A model generated the notes under the pieces. The model did not search any database and was not told the DNA's origin. It saw only the letters and a program-made list of their open reading frames with translations. This document shows, in pieces, positions 33,004 to 43,481 of a stretch of DNA of 64,000 nt; position 1 is the stretch's first letter, and every line of letters starts with the position of its first letter. Position numbers and translations under genes: made by a program. The stretch lies in the NCBI RefSeq assembly GCF_028372415.1, contig NC_092872.1:87022613-87086612 (forward strand), read 5' to 3'. The stretch is from Notamacropus eugenii. Its lineage: Eukaryota > Chordata > Mammalia > Diprotodontia > Macropodidae.

Positions 33004-33029
33004 TCCAACCCCTTCATATTACAGAAGAT

Positions 33030-33190
33030 TCAATTCAGTAAACATTAATTAAGTGCCCACTATGTACCAGGCAGTGTGCTAAGTGAGAATGCAAATGAGA
33101 AAAAGAAAGACATATCTACCCTCAAGATTACAATCTAATAGGGAAAGACAATGTACAAAAGGAAACTGGAAAGTGAGAGACGGGTAGACA
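33030..33190 (-). mobile_element. L2 (minus)
   Basis: GTGCCCACTATGTACCAGGC, CAGTGTGCTAAGTGAGAATG, CCTCAAGATTACAATCTAAT. Confidence 0.75.
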
Positions 33191-33640
33191 TCAAGGGGTG
33201 AGATTTTGTTCCATGGAATTGAACCATGCAGAGCTGCAGATGGAGGCTGGAATGGGTTGAAAGTCCAGTTTCTGCCCCCTATAAAAGGGAGCATTGGGAA
33301 GAGTTGAGTCCATTATTTTATTTTAGTCCAAGTTCCCTGAATCATAGATCAGCGTTCTTGCCACCGTATTATCTTTCATAAGCACTACTCTGATAGGTTC
33401 CCAAACACTATGCCAGTGGTTCAGGAGGTCTAAGAAAGTCCTGCCAAGCAAGTCCAGTGGCAGACTATGTGTCTGTCATCAGAGGATCAACCTAAATAAA
33501 TTCAGAGACACATCAGCTTCTAAGCCAGAGGGTGATGAATTTTTGAGTCATAGCAACTCTCAGAGGCTATTTGATAAGTCACATAAAGTTTGAAATCTGC
33601 ACAAGCAGACTAGCTACACTGGTGAAGTCCTGAATCCATG
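33191..33640. other. No gene or repeat recognised
   Basis: No supported feature. Confidence 0.45.
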
Positions 33641-33644
33641 AATT

Positions 33645-33850
33645 TTCCAAATAAATACAATTGTGTAATACAGAATATAAGTGCTAAGAGACATGAGGAA
33701 AGACTGGAAAACATTTCTTGGCAAAGGTGGAATTTGAATAAGGCCTCAGAGGATGGGTAGTATTAGGAAAGGCAAAGCAGAGACTCCAGATTAGAAGGTA
33801 TGGGGCCATGCATAAATATGACTTTTCTTGGAAGAGTGAGAAGATGAACC
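33645..33850 (-). mobile_element. L2-like fragment (minus)
   Basis: GGTGGAATTTGAATAAGGCC resembles antisense L2 (the GTGGCATTTGAACAAG region of the 59-kb copy). The rest is weak. Confidence 0.45.
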
Positions 33851-33897
33851 TGATGACAGTAAAGAGTGCACATGAGAATCAGTAAGAGATAAGTTAA

Positions 33898-33990
33898 TGT
33901 GAACTCCCTGAGGACAAGGGCTATTTTTATTTCACATTTGTAATCTCAGTGTCTTGCACGGAAGAGACATTGAACAAATGTTTGTTGGTC
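33898..33990 (+). mobile_element. L2 3' end
   Basis: GTGAACTCCCTGAGGACAAG, TCTCAGTGTCTTGCAC and GAACAAATGTTTGTTGG. Confidence 0.75.
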
Positions 33991-34002
33991 TGGTTTAAGG
34001 GA

Positions 34003-34385
34003 GACAAGGGCATACAATAGAAAGAGCACTGGGTTTGGAATGAGATGACCTCATTTCAATTCCCATCTTTGACACCTTGAGCAAATCATTTAGCTTCTCT
34101 GGGCTACCATTCCTCAGATCTGTAAAATATGGAACTATATCAGTGGGGTCAAATTCAAATAGAAATGGAGACTTTCTGGCTGCATATTGACTTAGAAAGC
34201 CACAAATGACAATTGTCATCGTTTTACTATGTTTTGATTTATTTTATTAAACATTTCCCAATTATGTTTTAATCTGATTCAGGCTATATTCCCTTTGGGG
34301 TCTAAGTTTTAACACCTCTGGTAGATGACCTTATAGGTTGGACTAGATGACCTTTCCAGCTCTAAATCTGTGATTCTGTGGATAA
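34003..34385 (+). mobile_element. MIR split by a hAT-like MITE
   Basis: MIR parts 34003-34140 (AGAGCACTGGGTTTGGAATG, CTCAGATCTGTAAAATATGG) and 34321-34385 (GGTTGGACTAGATGACCTTT, CCAGCTCTAAATCTGTGATT). Confidence 0.85.
34141..34320 (-). mobile_element. hAT-like MITE, TCAAACTC type, inside a MIR
   Basis: Ends CAGTGGGGTCAAATTC and AAGTTTTAACACCTCTG are inverted. Interior TTTTGATTTATTTTATTAAA and CAATTATGTTTTAATCTGAT is the reverse complement of the interior of the copies at 37502 and 60711. Left flank AACTATAT. Confidence 0.7.
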
Positions 34386-34938
34386 GACTCAATAACTAGG
34401 GTGAAGCCACGACAGGCAAAAGAGTCTAGCTTTGACTTTTGAGGCAGGAGAGAGGCATTGAAGTATTATGAGAAGGAGAATGATATGAAGAAATCAATAT
34501 CTAAGGAATACAATCTGGGCAGCACTACATGGCATGGATGAGAGAGTTGTGGATTGACAGCTACAGCAGAAAGTCAAGAGAACAAAGGATTCTACAGTTT
34601 TAGTGAGGACTACACTGAAGTGGCTGATCACAAAGACCAGCCCAGAAAGAGAATCAGGTGGAGTCAGAGGGGGGGTCAAGTGATTGTCCAGAAGCCAATC
34701 CAACGGGACGAGAAGTAGGAGAAATGTCACATCAGAAGGTTATGGTCAAAGGCAACAGTATCAAGTTGAAACTTTCAGAAGAGAAACAATGTTTGCTGAT
34801 AAAAAGAAACACACACACAGACACATCCAGAGACGCACAGCTAATGCTATGATCTTTTCCTCTCCTCTCTTTCCCATGTGCATCTGAAAAGAATAAATGA
34901 TGCCTACCCAGGGAACATGCACTGAAGAATGAGGCAGG
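34386..34938. other. No gene or repeat recognised
   Basis: Parts are purine-rich. No supported gene. Confidence 0.45.
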
Positions 34939-34946
34939 TGACTGCT

Positions 34947-35183
34947 AACTGTCATGTCCAACTCTCCATGACCCCATTTGGGGTTTTCATGGTAAAGATA
35001 CTGGAGTGATTTGCCATTTCCTTCTTCAATTTATTTCACAGATGAGGAAACTGAGGCAAACAGGGTAAAGGGACTTGCCCAGAGTCACACTGCAAATAAG
35101 TATCTAGGGTCAGATTTGAACTCAGGTCCTCTTGACTCCAAGTCCAACCCTCTATCATATACTGGGTCATGCAGTTGCCCCCC
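34947..35183 (-). mobile_element. MAR1-like SINE
   Basis: CATGTCCAACTCTCCATGAC, CCCCATTTGGGGTTTTCATG, GATTTGCCATTTCCTTCTTC, ATGAGGAAACTGAGGCAAAC. Perfect 8-bp TSD TGACTGCT at 34939-34946 and 35184-35191. Confidence 0.88.
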
Positions 35184-35457
35184 TGACTGCTGATTAATAA
35201 GGAGGAAAAGAATGGGTGCGGGGGAAAGGAACTCTCAACAAGAAGGAAGAAAGGCAATCCAAGAGAGAAGGTGGACTTGAGGCTTTGAAATTCCAACCTT
35301 ATATGGAGGAGAAAATACTAAAAGACTGCAGAATTTTAAAGACTCATCCTTTCCATGTCTGAGAAAGGGGTGAATCACGTGGTCATCCAATGAATCTCAG
35401 TAGCATTACAGGGAACTGCAGAAAAATGGAGTGAGCAAGGGGGGAAATCAATAAGGT

Positions 35458-35600
35458 CAAGTCAGTAAATGTGTATTAAGCACTTACTGTGTGTACTTAC
35501 ACTGAGCCTAGGAACTGCAAAGGAAAAGAAAGGCAAAAAATAGTCCCTGTCCTCAAGGAGCTCCTATTTTAATGAGAGAGATAGCATGAGAACTACTGTG
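35458..35600 (-). mobile_element. L2 fragment (minus)
   Basis: GTCAGTAAATGTGTATTAAG, CACTTACTGTGTGT and GTCCCTGTCCTCAAGGAGCT. Confidence 0.75.
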
Positions 35601-35739
35601 TAGAGACAAGATGGACACAGGATAAATATTATTCTGGGCCTTGGGAAAGAAAAAAAAACTTTTACTAGGCCAGAGGTCAATAGGAAAAAGAGCACAAGGG
35701 AGAAGTTCCATGAAAGGAAGTTCCTGAGTTTCATCATAG

Positions 35740-35945
35740 TAGAGGCAGTGAGGTTTAATGGAAAAAACCCTCTATCTCTGGAGTCAGAGGACAAGTTCAA
35801 ATTCCATCTTTGCCACTTACTATGTCAGGGATGTCTTGCAAGACACTTAAACCCCCAAGCCTCAGTTTCCTCAGTGATAAAATCAGGAGGTTGAGTTAGA
35901 TGACCTCTCAGATCTCCTTAAACTCTAGTTCAATGACTCTGGAAT
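35740..35945 (+). mobile_element. MIR, near full length
   Basis: GAGGCAGTGAGGTTTAATGG, CTGGAGTCAGAGGACAAGTT, AAGCCTCAGTTTCCTCAGTG, GGTTGAGTTAGATGACCTCT. Confidence 0.85.
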
Positions 35946-35959
35946 TCTTCCCATTAAAT

Positions 35960-36335
35960 TTGTCAGACAATTGAAAAAGTAATAGAAATGGCTATAAGTA
36001 CGGTAAAATTAGAGCCCAAGGTCTCAGGGGTAGAATACTCCAGAGGTAGGATTTAAAGCCAGGCTTTTTAACTCTAGAGCAAGGGTGGGGAACCTGCAGT
36101 TTCAAGGCCACATGTGGCCCTCTAAGTCCTCAAGTGCAGCCCTTTGACTGAATCCAAACTTCACAGAACAAATCCCCTTAATAAAAGAATTTGTTCTGTA
36201 AAACTTGGACTCAATCAAATGGTCACACCCAAGGACTTAGAGGGCCATGTGGAGCCTCAAGGCTGAAAGTTTCCCCATCCGTGCTCTAAAGCAAAGTCCT
36301 TTCCGTTGTATCCTACTATTCCCTTGCTACACTGA
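35960..36335 (-). mobile_element. MIR split by a palindromic MITE
   Basis: Minus MIR at 35960-36079 (CCAGAGGTAGGATTTAAAGC, CAGGCTTTTTAACTCTAGAG) and 36284-36335 (CAAAGTCCTTTCCGTTGTAT). Confidence 0.7.
36080..36283. mobile_element. Palindromic hAT-like MITE, 204 bp
   Basis: Left arm CAAGGGTGGGGAACCTGCAG, CCACATGTGGCCCTCTAAGT, GACTGAATCCAAACTT is repeated in inverse as AAACTTGGACTCAATCAAAT, GACTTAGAGGGCCATGTGG, GTTTCCCCATCCGTG. Almost the whole element folds on itself. 8-bp TSD CTCTAGAG (36072-36079) and CTCTAAAG (36284-36291), 7/8, typical of hAT. Confidence 0.85.
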
Positions 36336-37019
36336 ATGGAGAAACAGTTTTGGAGAAGGGAGCATCTGAGACGGCCATTACCTTTCCCTTCATTCAAGTG
36401 CTTAAGACTTGATTCGCGGTCCAAAGCGTTTTCCTAGGAACAGAAGTCATTTCCTTGGGCTCCGCTATCCAAAATGAAGGCCAATCTGAAATCATGAAAA
36501 TAAGAAATTGTTTTGTAAATTGCATGACAATCATTTCTTCACATCCAGACCCAGAAGTAATGTCTACATTATCTGTCTTCTTGTAGAGGTTATTGGAATT
36601 CTGATGGGAAGGGGTTACCAGACCTGAAGCTGAGACTGTAGAAATCAATGGGTTTTATTTGCTCCTGACATCCTGGGATTGTAGCAATGCTTTGTTGAAA
36701 GACCCTCAGTCCCCAGAACTGACAGCTCCTCAGATCACAGAAATCCTCAGACAGCAAACTGAAGAAAGCACTCACCTGCTGAGTGGCAGGTCTGTGAAGC
36801 CTTCCAAAGAAACACAGTCAAGCTGTCAGAAAAGTCAGATTTTTGGCGAGGGCACTACTGACATTTCTGTATCAGTTGGAATCCTCTAGCTTCTGGAATG
36901 ATTCCATTTGCAATGGGTGGGATTTTTCTGTAAGGAGTCAACTTGGATACTATCCCCTGATTCCAGACCCATGCATTCATGCTAACAACCAGCTTCTAGA
37001 CCTTTTCTTCTATGCTGAA
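36336..37019. other. No gene or repeat recognised
   Basis: Open frames on both strands (for example 36659-36889 +) have no recognised domain. A few CpGs near 36415-36430. Confidence 0.45.
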
Positions 37020-37365
37020 TGCTCCCTAGAAGACCCTCCTTGGGTCTTTGTTTCCTTACCTGTAATAGGAAGGGCAGCTAGGTGCTTCAGAGGATACAGT
37101 ACCAGACCTGAAGTCAGGAAGATTCAGCTTCCTGAGTTCAAATCTGCCCCCAAACACTTACTAGCTGTGACCCTGGGCAAGTCATTTAACCCTTTTGGCC
37201 CCAGTACCTCATCTGTCAAATGAGCTGGAGAAGAAAGTGGCAAACCACTCCAGTGTCTTTGCCAAGATGAGGTCACAAAGAGTCCGACAGGACTAAACAA
37301 CAAAATTGGAAAGAACTAGACTGATAAATTATGAGGGTCCTTCCATCTCTAAAATTCACTGAAGC
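37020..37365 (+). mobile_element. MIR split by MAR1
   Basis: MIR at 37040-37071 (TTGTTTCCTTACCTGTAATA) and 37304-37365 (GAGGGTCCTTCCATCTCTAA). Confidence 0.7.
37072..37303 (+). mobile_element. MAR1-like SINE inside a MIR
   Basis: GGGCAGCTAGGTGCTTCAGA head, GTGACCCTGGGCAAGTCATT, ATGAGCTGGAGAAGAAAGTG, CAAACCACTCCAGTGTCTTT, GAGTCCGACAGGACTAAACA. TSD AATAGGAA (37064-37071) and AATTGGAA (37304-37311), 7/8. Confidence 0.88.
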
Positions 37366-37740
37366 AGTATGCAATAGTAGAAACTATGCCGGGCTGGAGG
37401 CAGAAGATCTGGGTTCAAGTCTTGCCTGTGTCATTTTTAACTGTATGATTATGAGTAAATCTCTGATGGCCTTAGTTTCTCCTCTATAAAATGGTCTATA
37501 TCAGGGGTATCAAATATGTTCTGTTGAGTGCCACTGGAAGCAGAATGAAATGTAATTGGAAAGCATTTAACAAAATAAATAAAGATACGATAGAACATAG
37601 ATAATGTTAATATATGGTTTCTATGTCAATATGCGCCTGCAAGGATCCTTGTGGATGATTTAGTGGCCCCTTCTATCTGAGTTTTATATTACTGGACTGA
37701 ATCATCAATAAAATCTCTTCTAGCACAAACATGCTGTGAG
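37366..37740 (+). mobile_element. MIR split by a hAT-like MITE
   Basis: MIR to 37501 (AGAAGATCTGGGTTCAAGTC, GGCCTTAGTTTCTCCTCTAT) with a short continuation after 37694 (AAAATCTCTTCTAGC). Confidence 0.7.
37502..37694 (+). mobile_element. hAT-like MITE, TCAAACTC type, inside a MIR
   Basis: CAGGGGTATCAAATATGTTC start; GAAATGTAATTGGAAAGCAT, CAAAATAAATAAAGATACGA interior; CTGAGTTTTATATTACTG end. Flanks GTCTATAT and GACTGAAT (5/8). Confidence 0.7.
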
Positions 37741-37754
37741 TTTATTTCCAAAAT

Positions 37755-38177
37755 ATTTAGTATGAGGCCCATAGATAGATTTCAATCATCTTGGATAGGG
37801 GGAAAAAATGAGTTTTTATTTTCAATGACCTCTTACTGAAATTTTGCATTTCCCTCAATTATGAATGTAGGCAACAAACCACAATAGTATATGATTTTGT
37901 CACCACTAGAAATCACGGATACTTTCATAACATATTACATTTCTAGAAGCTATTTCAAAGTATAGTTTGCTCTCATCACTCCTTCAAAATTATTGTAATT
38001 AGTAGATGTGCCACTAGATTGCATAGGAATATGGTCTTCTTGCCTGTAGACTATTTCAATACAATTGGTTTCCTTTGTAATTCCACACATTTTATTTTAT
38101 GCATTTAAAAATATGATTCTGAGAGGGGTCCCATAGACTGTCCAAGAAATCCACAGCACAAGTTAAAAACTCCTATG
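37755..38177 (-). mobile_element. Longer hAT-like element, TTCTTAACC type
   Basis: Right end AAGTTAAAAACTCCTATG and interior CAATTGGTTTCCTTTGTAAT, ATTTTATTTTATGCATTTAA match the short copies. The left 250 bases (TTTGCATTTCCCTCAATTAT, GGCAACAAACCACAATAG) are extra sequence suggesting a longer relative. Left boundary uncertain. Confidence 0.5.
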
Positions 38178-38540
38178 AAAAGTGATCTATGACTCTCCCC
38201 TACCTTGCCTGCCCTCAGCTCTCCTGGTCTCCACAACTCACAGGCACATCTATTCCTATTACTAACAGGAGAGCAGGAAGCTTTTTTTTCTTTAGTGTTT
38301 TCCCTTCTCTATCACAGTATATATGGTACAAAGAAGTGAGAAATAACATCTAAACATATATTTCACAGGTGACAAGATATGTAAATATATATATACGTAT
38401 AATGGGCCACAAACTATATTAGAGATGACTTTTCTTTGAAGTCATTACCTAGATACTAAACAATTTGGAAAATATCCAAAAGTGAAATAGAAGTTATCCA
38501 TTTACAATCCAATCAAAGTCTTAAAATTCATTAAAAGACT
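38178..38540. other. No gene or repeat recognised
   Basis: A+T-rich; no supported feature. Confidence 0.45.
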
Positions 38541-39060
38541 TCCCGAGAGGGATGTCCATCAATTAGAGAATGACTGAACAAGTTGTGGTATATGATGTAA
38601 TGGAATACGATTGCACTATAAGAAATGATGAGCAAGATGCTCTCAGAAAAACCTAGAAAGACTTACTGATACAAAGTGAAATAAGCAGAACCAGATGAAT
38701 ACTGTATACAGTTACAGTAATATTATGTCCTCGACAATATAATGATCTAGGACAATTCGGAGCTCTGATGAAAAATGCTTCCATCTGCGGAGGGAAGAAC
38801 CGATGGAGTCTGAATGCAGATCAAAGCATACTTTTCTTTTCACTTTATTTTTCTTAGGGTTTTTTAGTCTGTGTTTTCTTTCACAACATGACTAGCATAG
38901 AAATACATTTTGCATGACTAAAGATGTGAAACTATATGAAATTGCTTGCCTTCTCAGTGATGAAGGGAGAAGGAGGAAGGAAGGGACTCTGGAACTCAAA
39001 AAAAGTTTTGATGAATGTCGATTATTTTTGCATATGATCAGGGAAAAATAAAATACTAAA
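38541..39060 (+). mobile_element. L1 ORF2 end plus 3'UTR
   Basis: 5'-truncated marsupial L1: GGATGTCCATCAATTAGAGA, CAAGTTGTGGTATATGATGT, GATGGAGTCTGAATGCAGAT, then 3'UTR TTTCACAACATGACTAGCAT, GAAGGGAGAAGGAGGAAGG and terminal AAAATAAAATACTAAA. The early part encodes the ORF2 C-terminal end (WYMM.WNTIAL-like with stops). More complete at the 3' end than the 27.6-kb copy. Confidence 0.75.
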
Positions 39061-39074
39061 TTTTTCTGTTGCCT

Positions 39075-39950
39075 CAGGGAGAGGCAACCTAGCAAAGTCA
39101 ATAAAGAGCCAGTCTCAAGACAGGGAGATTCGTGGACTCATGGATTCATGTCCCACCTCTGTGCTCTCAGGGCTCTAGACAACTCTCTAACTCTGTATGT
39201 TGCAGAGCAAATATGGACCTGCACTGGAAAGAGTTTCTTCCTCTGGAAGTTCCTCATACCAATCAATCAATCAATAAACATTTACTTAAGTGCCTATTAT
39301 GTATCTGGCACTGTGCTAAGTGCTGGGGATACAAAAAGCAAAAGATGGTCCCTGACCTCAGGGAGCTTACTGTCCAATGGTGGATATGACATGCAAACAA
39401 AAATACTCAAAGCAAGCCATAGACAGGACAAATTAACAGAGGAAAGGCACTGAAGGGTTGGAGAAGGCTTTCTGTAGATGTGAGATTTTAGTTGGGACTT
39501 AAAGGAAGATAAATAGATTAGTAGTGGGAGTGGAAGAAGGAGAGTATTTCAGGCAAGGGGTTCAGCCAGAGAAATTACCTACCCAGAGCCCAGGCATAGA
39601 GTGAATTTTTCATGGACCAGGCAGAAAGCCAGTGTTGTAGAAAGTCAGTTGGTTGTAGAGTACTTGTCAGGAAGTAAGATGTGAGAAAACTGGAGAAGAA
39701 GGAGGAGGCTATGTTATGAAGGCTTTAAATGTCAAATAATATTTTGTATTTGATCCTGGATGCAATAGGGAGCCACTGGAGTTCCTGGAGTAGATGGGTG
39801 ACATGATCAGACCTGAGTTTTTGAAAAATCAATTTAGTGACTGAGGGAAGATGGATTGGAGCTGGGAGAAACTCAAGGCAGGCAGAATCACCAACAGGCT
39901 ATTGCAATATCTCAGGTCCGGTCCCTATTCCAGGTCTTTAGACATAGGCA
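39075..39950 (+). mobile_element. tRNA-derived SINE split by L2
   Basis: SINE parts: 39075-39261 (TCATGTCCCACCTCTG, GACCTGCACTGGAAAGAGTT, CCTCTGGAAGTTCCTCATAC) and 39926-39950 (CAGGTCCGGTCCCTATTCC). I do not know its formal name. Confidence 0.55.
39262..39925 (-). mobile_element. L2 (minus), 0.66 kb, inside a SINE
   Basis: CAATCAATCAATAAACATTT terminus, GGCACTGTGCTAAGTGCTGG, CTGACCTCAGGGAGCTTACT, GGCTTTCTGTAGATG, ATAGGGAGCCACTGGAGTTC, CAGGCTATTGC. One of the best-preserved L2 stretches in the window. Confidence 0.88.
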
Positions 39951-40167
39951 ATGCTTCTAGATAATCAGGGACGTGTATTCAGAATATTACTTCATCTGGC
40001 CAAGAGTTAGCTCCCCCCACCCCTGACAAAAAAAAAAAAAAAAGGTGAATTGTCTAACTTTGATGTCTTCCACATCCAGTTCTCAGCCAAATTATGGAGT
40101 CAGTGATGTTTGGTTTAGGACCATTCCTAGCCTCTCTTCCTCCCAGGCAGCCATGGCCATATTGCTG

Positions 40168-40345
40168 ACTTAGTCAAACATTTATTAAATACCTACTATG
40201 TGCCAGGCAGTGTGAGAAGTGCTGAGAATACAAAGGGAGGCCAAAGACAACACCTACTTTCAAGAAGTTACAATCTAATGGGGAAGAGAACATGCAAATA
40301 ACTGTACAAACATGACATAAAGAGGATAAATCAGAAATATCAATA
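40168..40345 (-). mobile_element. L2 (minus)
   Basis: TCAAACATTTATTAAATACC, CTACTATGTGCCAGGCAGTG, TACAATCTAATGGGGAAGAG. Confidence 0.82.
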
Positions 40346-41295
40346 TCCTTTATAATTTTCTCTCCCCAGCCTCCTCCAAGACTTTCATTTTTTCATCAAA
40401 AGTTCCACAGGCTGTTCCATTGTCCAAAGCTGCAGAGCCCTACGAGCAAAGTTGGGGGTTTGTTTTCTAAGTTCCTAAATCCCTTTTTAGTGACGGTATC
40501 CACCCTTCCTTCATTCCACGCCCCATTAAGCTTCGAGCCTTCACCCTGTCCTAATCAGCTCATAACTCCACCACAATCCAAAGCAACACCTTTGACCCTA
40601 TCTCTTTCTTCGGCCTCCTCATCAAAACATATCTGGGTCCATTTTCTTTCCCTGTCTGATTATTTCAGTCTGATAAACTAATTCATACAGAGGTATTAAT
40701 GACTAATAGCACCAAAATTTAAGAAACATTTATAGAGCTTAATGTGGCCCTCCTCTTCTAGGTAAATGTACTTATTTTCTAAACAAAGTCTAATCCCACA
40801 GATATGCTTACATGGGAAATTTGGCACAATGAAAAGAGGGGGGAGGAAGGCATGAGGGAAGAATGATTTCATTACTTCCTTCAGATCCTGCTAAAAAGAG
40901 ATACCTATACTTAGGTCTGGCCCAGCCTCTAAGGTAGGAACCCCCACCACCAGTTTGGGCAGAGAATGGAATTTCTTCTAGCAAGGCTCTAAAGTTCTAT
41001 AAAATAGCTAATTTAGATAGAATAAGACAATCTGGACACCCTAATGAAATATCGATGCCTCACTCCTAAGGGTCCATTAATGATGACTCCTGCATTGGCA
41101 AAAGCTAACCAGGGCTGTCAGATCAGCCATCCTCTTGGGACAGAAGCCACAAATTCCCATTCCTTATTTTTTTTTAACCACATCAAACCTGTTTATGGTC
41201 TCAATTAATATTAAACACTGTGCCCCCATATTGCCCATTAATTAACTGGAAAATAATTACAAAAGATTAAACTGTAGGTAAACATAGAAATTCTG
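40346..41295. other. No gene or repeat recognised; AT-rich homeodomain-like words near 41200
   Basis: Includes 41195-41275, an AT-rich segment with ATTAATTA and CCATATTG-like words. No coding signal. Confidence 0.4.
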
Positions 41296-41299
41296 AGAG

Positions 41300-41470
41300 C
41301 AGGAGAGGTGGGGTGAATTTAAAGAACATCTGTTCCAAGTCCTTCATTTTACAAATGACGAAATGGAGGCATAGAGAAATGAAATGATTCGTCCCATGTA
41401 TGACTGATCTCAGGTTAGCACCAGTGGCAAGACAAGCATCCAGTTCTATTGACTCTCATTCCATTGCTCA
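41300..41470 (-). mobile_element. MIR
   Basis: CAAGTCCTTCATTTTACAAA, GACGAAATGGAGGCATAGAG and a fading head. Confidence 0.7.
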
Positions 41471-41890
41471 CAAGAATCACAGAACATTAGACTGGAAGGA
41501 ACCTAAGAAGAAATCTAGTTCAGAGCTTCATAAACATTTTTTGTGCCATGTGCACTTGGGCAAACTGGTGAAGCTTATAGATCCCTTGTCAGAATGCTGT
41601 TTTTAAAGACATAAAATAAAATACAGAGGACGACATAGAAAACCAATCATAGTAAAGTGAAGTTATCAAAAAAATTCTTTAAATTCATAGAACCACAAGT
41701 TAATAACCCCCATTCTTGTCCAACCTTCATATTTCAAAGGAAGAAACTAAAGACTAAAGACATTCACCTTGAAGTCACTTAACCTCAAGTAACTAAAAAT
41801 AAAATCGGGATTGTCCAAAATCACACAGAATACAAGTGGTCTCTTGACTCTCTGAGTCCAATACTCTTTCCAATATCCCATGCTTCTTGA
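41471..41890 (-). mobile_element. MIR split by a hAT-like MITE
   Basis: Minus MIR at 41471-41520 (AGAACATTAGACTGGAAGGA, AAATCTAGTT) and 41713-41890 (TCCAACCTTCATATTTCAAA, GTCTCTTGACTCTCTGAGTC). Confidence 0.8.
41521..41712 (+). mobile_element. hAT-like MITE, TTCTTAACC type, inside a MIR
   Basis: CAGAGCTTCATAAACATTTT start, GATCCCTTGTCAGAATGCTG, AAGACATAAAATAAAATACA, ACAAGTTAATAACCCC end. Left flank ATCTAGTT (41513-41520), right TTCTTGTC (5/8). Confidence 0.75.
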
Positions 41891-41899
41891 TCCAACTTC

Positions 41900-42180
41900 T
41901 TGATTGTTATTCTGAAGATGATGACATCACAAAGGTGCTGTCTTGACTTGCTTGTGAACTGGATTTAAGTGAGGCAGAATTGCCCAAAATCATCAGCCTT
42001 AGTCTTTCTTCCAGAGTCATGGAAGCCCAATGATAAGACAAAAGTCAAGATGACTGGCCATGGTCTGAGATGCAGTGGGTGACCTTGGCCTTTCTAAATC
42101 AAGATTGTTTCCCAGGTCTCAATTTGTCTGAGACAAAGCCATGGCTAAGGGCTAGACAAGAATTGAGACAAAAGATGGTC
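41900..42180 (-). mobile_element. Headless element with WSINE1-type tail
   Basis: GAACTGGATTTAAGTGAGGC, GATGACTGGCCATGGTCTGA, GATGCAGTGGGTGACCTTGG, CCCAGGTCTCAATTTGTCTG. Shares its first 200 bases with WSINE1 tails but continues with other sequence instead of a tRNA head. Related to 49675-50130. Confidence 0.6.
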
Positions 42181-43478
42181 TAATTTACCATCACAAAACT
42201 CAATTTACCTCTTCCCTGCTGATACCTGAAATGCTCAGATTACTAACATCCCAAGGAGCTATGAATCGCCCCTTCTCTACGTACAGTTCTTAAAATGTAA
42301 ACTCCACTGAGAGGGTCATACAGGGTCCAAAGTGAGGCCAGGTTGCAATGTACTACTGGGCAGCATATTCATGCCTGCATGGTATATTGTAATTTGTGTA
42401 ACCTTTGTTCCAGGGCCTGTCAAATTCTAAGTTTACATGAACCAGCCTTGATCCTAGGCACTTCTCTAAAATTATTCCTTTCTTTGACTCATATTACCCT
42501 GACTTAGAGTTTACACTGGAAAAATCTCCAAATACAGCTTGCATTTAGGTTTCCACAGGAGTGGATAATAGGGACTCGGCTCCTGTTCAAGGTAATCTAT
42601 GTATTATATTGGTACAGGACAGCCTTTATTTTATCCCACAGAAAATTCAAGAGATGCAAAGGACTCCCAGAAGCCCATAAACAATATAAAAAATTCATAA
42701 AAGACTTCGCTATAGCCTATAAACAATCCATATAATTCTCTTCCTTTTCCATTTTTCCCCAAGGTTCATAAATGCTCCATATACAGCATCACCATGTGGT
42801 TTGTACTTCTCTTAGAGGGGACCCAACTTGGACCTGCTAGAAAAACAATGCAGCAACATCCACATGAATTGATCTTTAACCCCATAGATGCCCATGAAGA
42901 CATTCAGCCTTGTGATACTATTCTGAGAGTTTGGACTCACCCAGAAGTAAGGTACACTTGGGGTTGTTAGACAGGCAAATATATCTTTCCCATTTTACCC
43001 ACACCTTCTAAGTAATTCACTTTAATAGCAGGATTCAAAGTCAAGGTCTCATTCCTTTACACTGTGACTTTCATCCTTTTACTCCTGTTCTTCCAACAAT
43101 GGACCAGATTTGTGATCCTCTTCTCTTTCCAAGAGGTATGCTGTTCAAAAAATGTCCATTCTCTCAATAGGTCAAATCCCAGAACTCTCCCACTTGGACT
43201 TACTTATTCACAAGGAAGGCCCTAAGAGTGGCACTGCCAGGAAACTTCCCCTTCTCTGCCTAGATGGCTAGATTACAGGATCCACCATGAAAAACAGTCT
43301 AATTTGGTTCTGGGTCTCTTGAGTTCAGAACTGCTAGAGAAATAACCCTCAGGAACTTCCCCAGAAATCCAGGGTTTAGGCATTCATATTGCCCAGGCCA
43401 AGTGGGCAAATATGTCTGGTCCTTCTTCAAAGCTGCCATTCACAGGATCCCTACCTACCAGCTGTGCTTTCATTACGT
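42181..43478. other. No gene or repeat recognised
   Basis: 1.3 kb without a recognised feature. Short repeated word CATAAACAAT near 42676 and 42718. Could contain an old LTR or DNA element, but I see no ends. Confidence 0.4.
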
Positions 43479-43481
43479 CTC

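Noticed and set aside
36843..37223. 126-codon plus-strand frame
   Set aside because: Its second half is the MAR1/MIR sequence, and the first half has no domain; no splice or conservation evidence.
39069..39089. Terminator-like hairpin GTTGCCTC/GAGGCAAC
   Set aside because: A bacterial terminator makes no sense here; it lies at the L1/SINE border and is likely coincidence.
42181..43478. Endogenous retrovirus or LTR
   Set aside because: I looked for paired TG...CA ends, a primer binding site and gag/pol words and found none.
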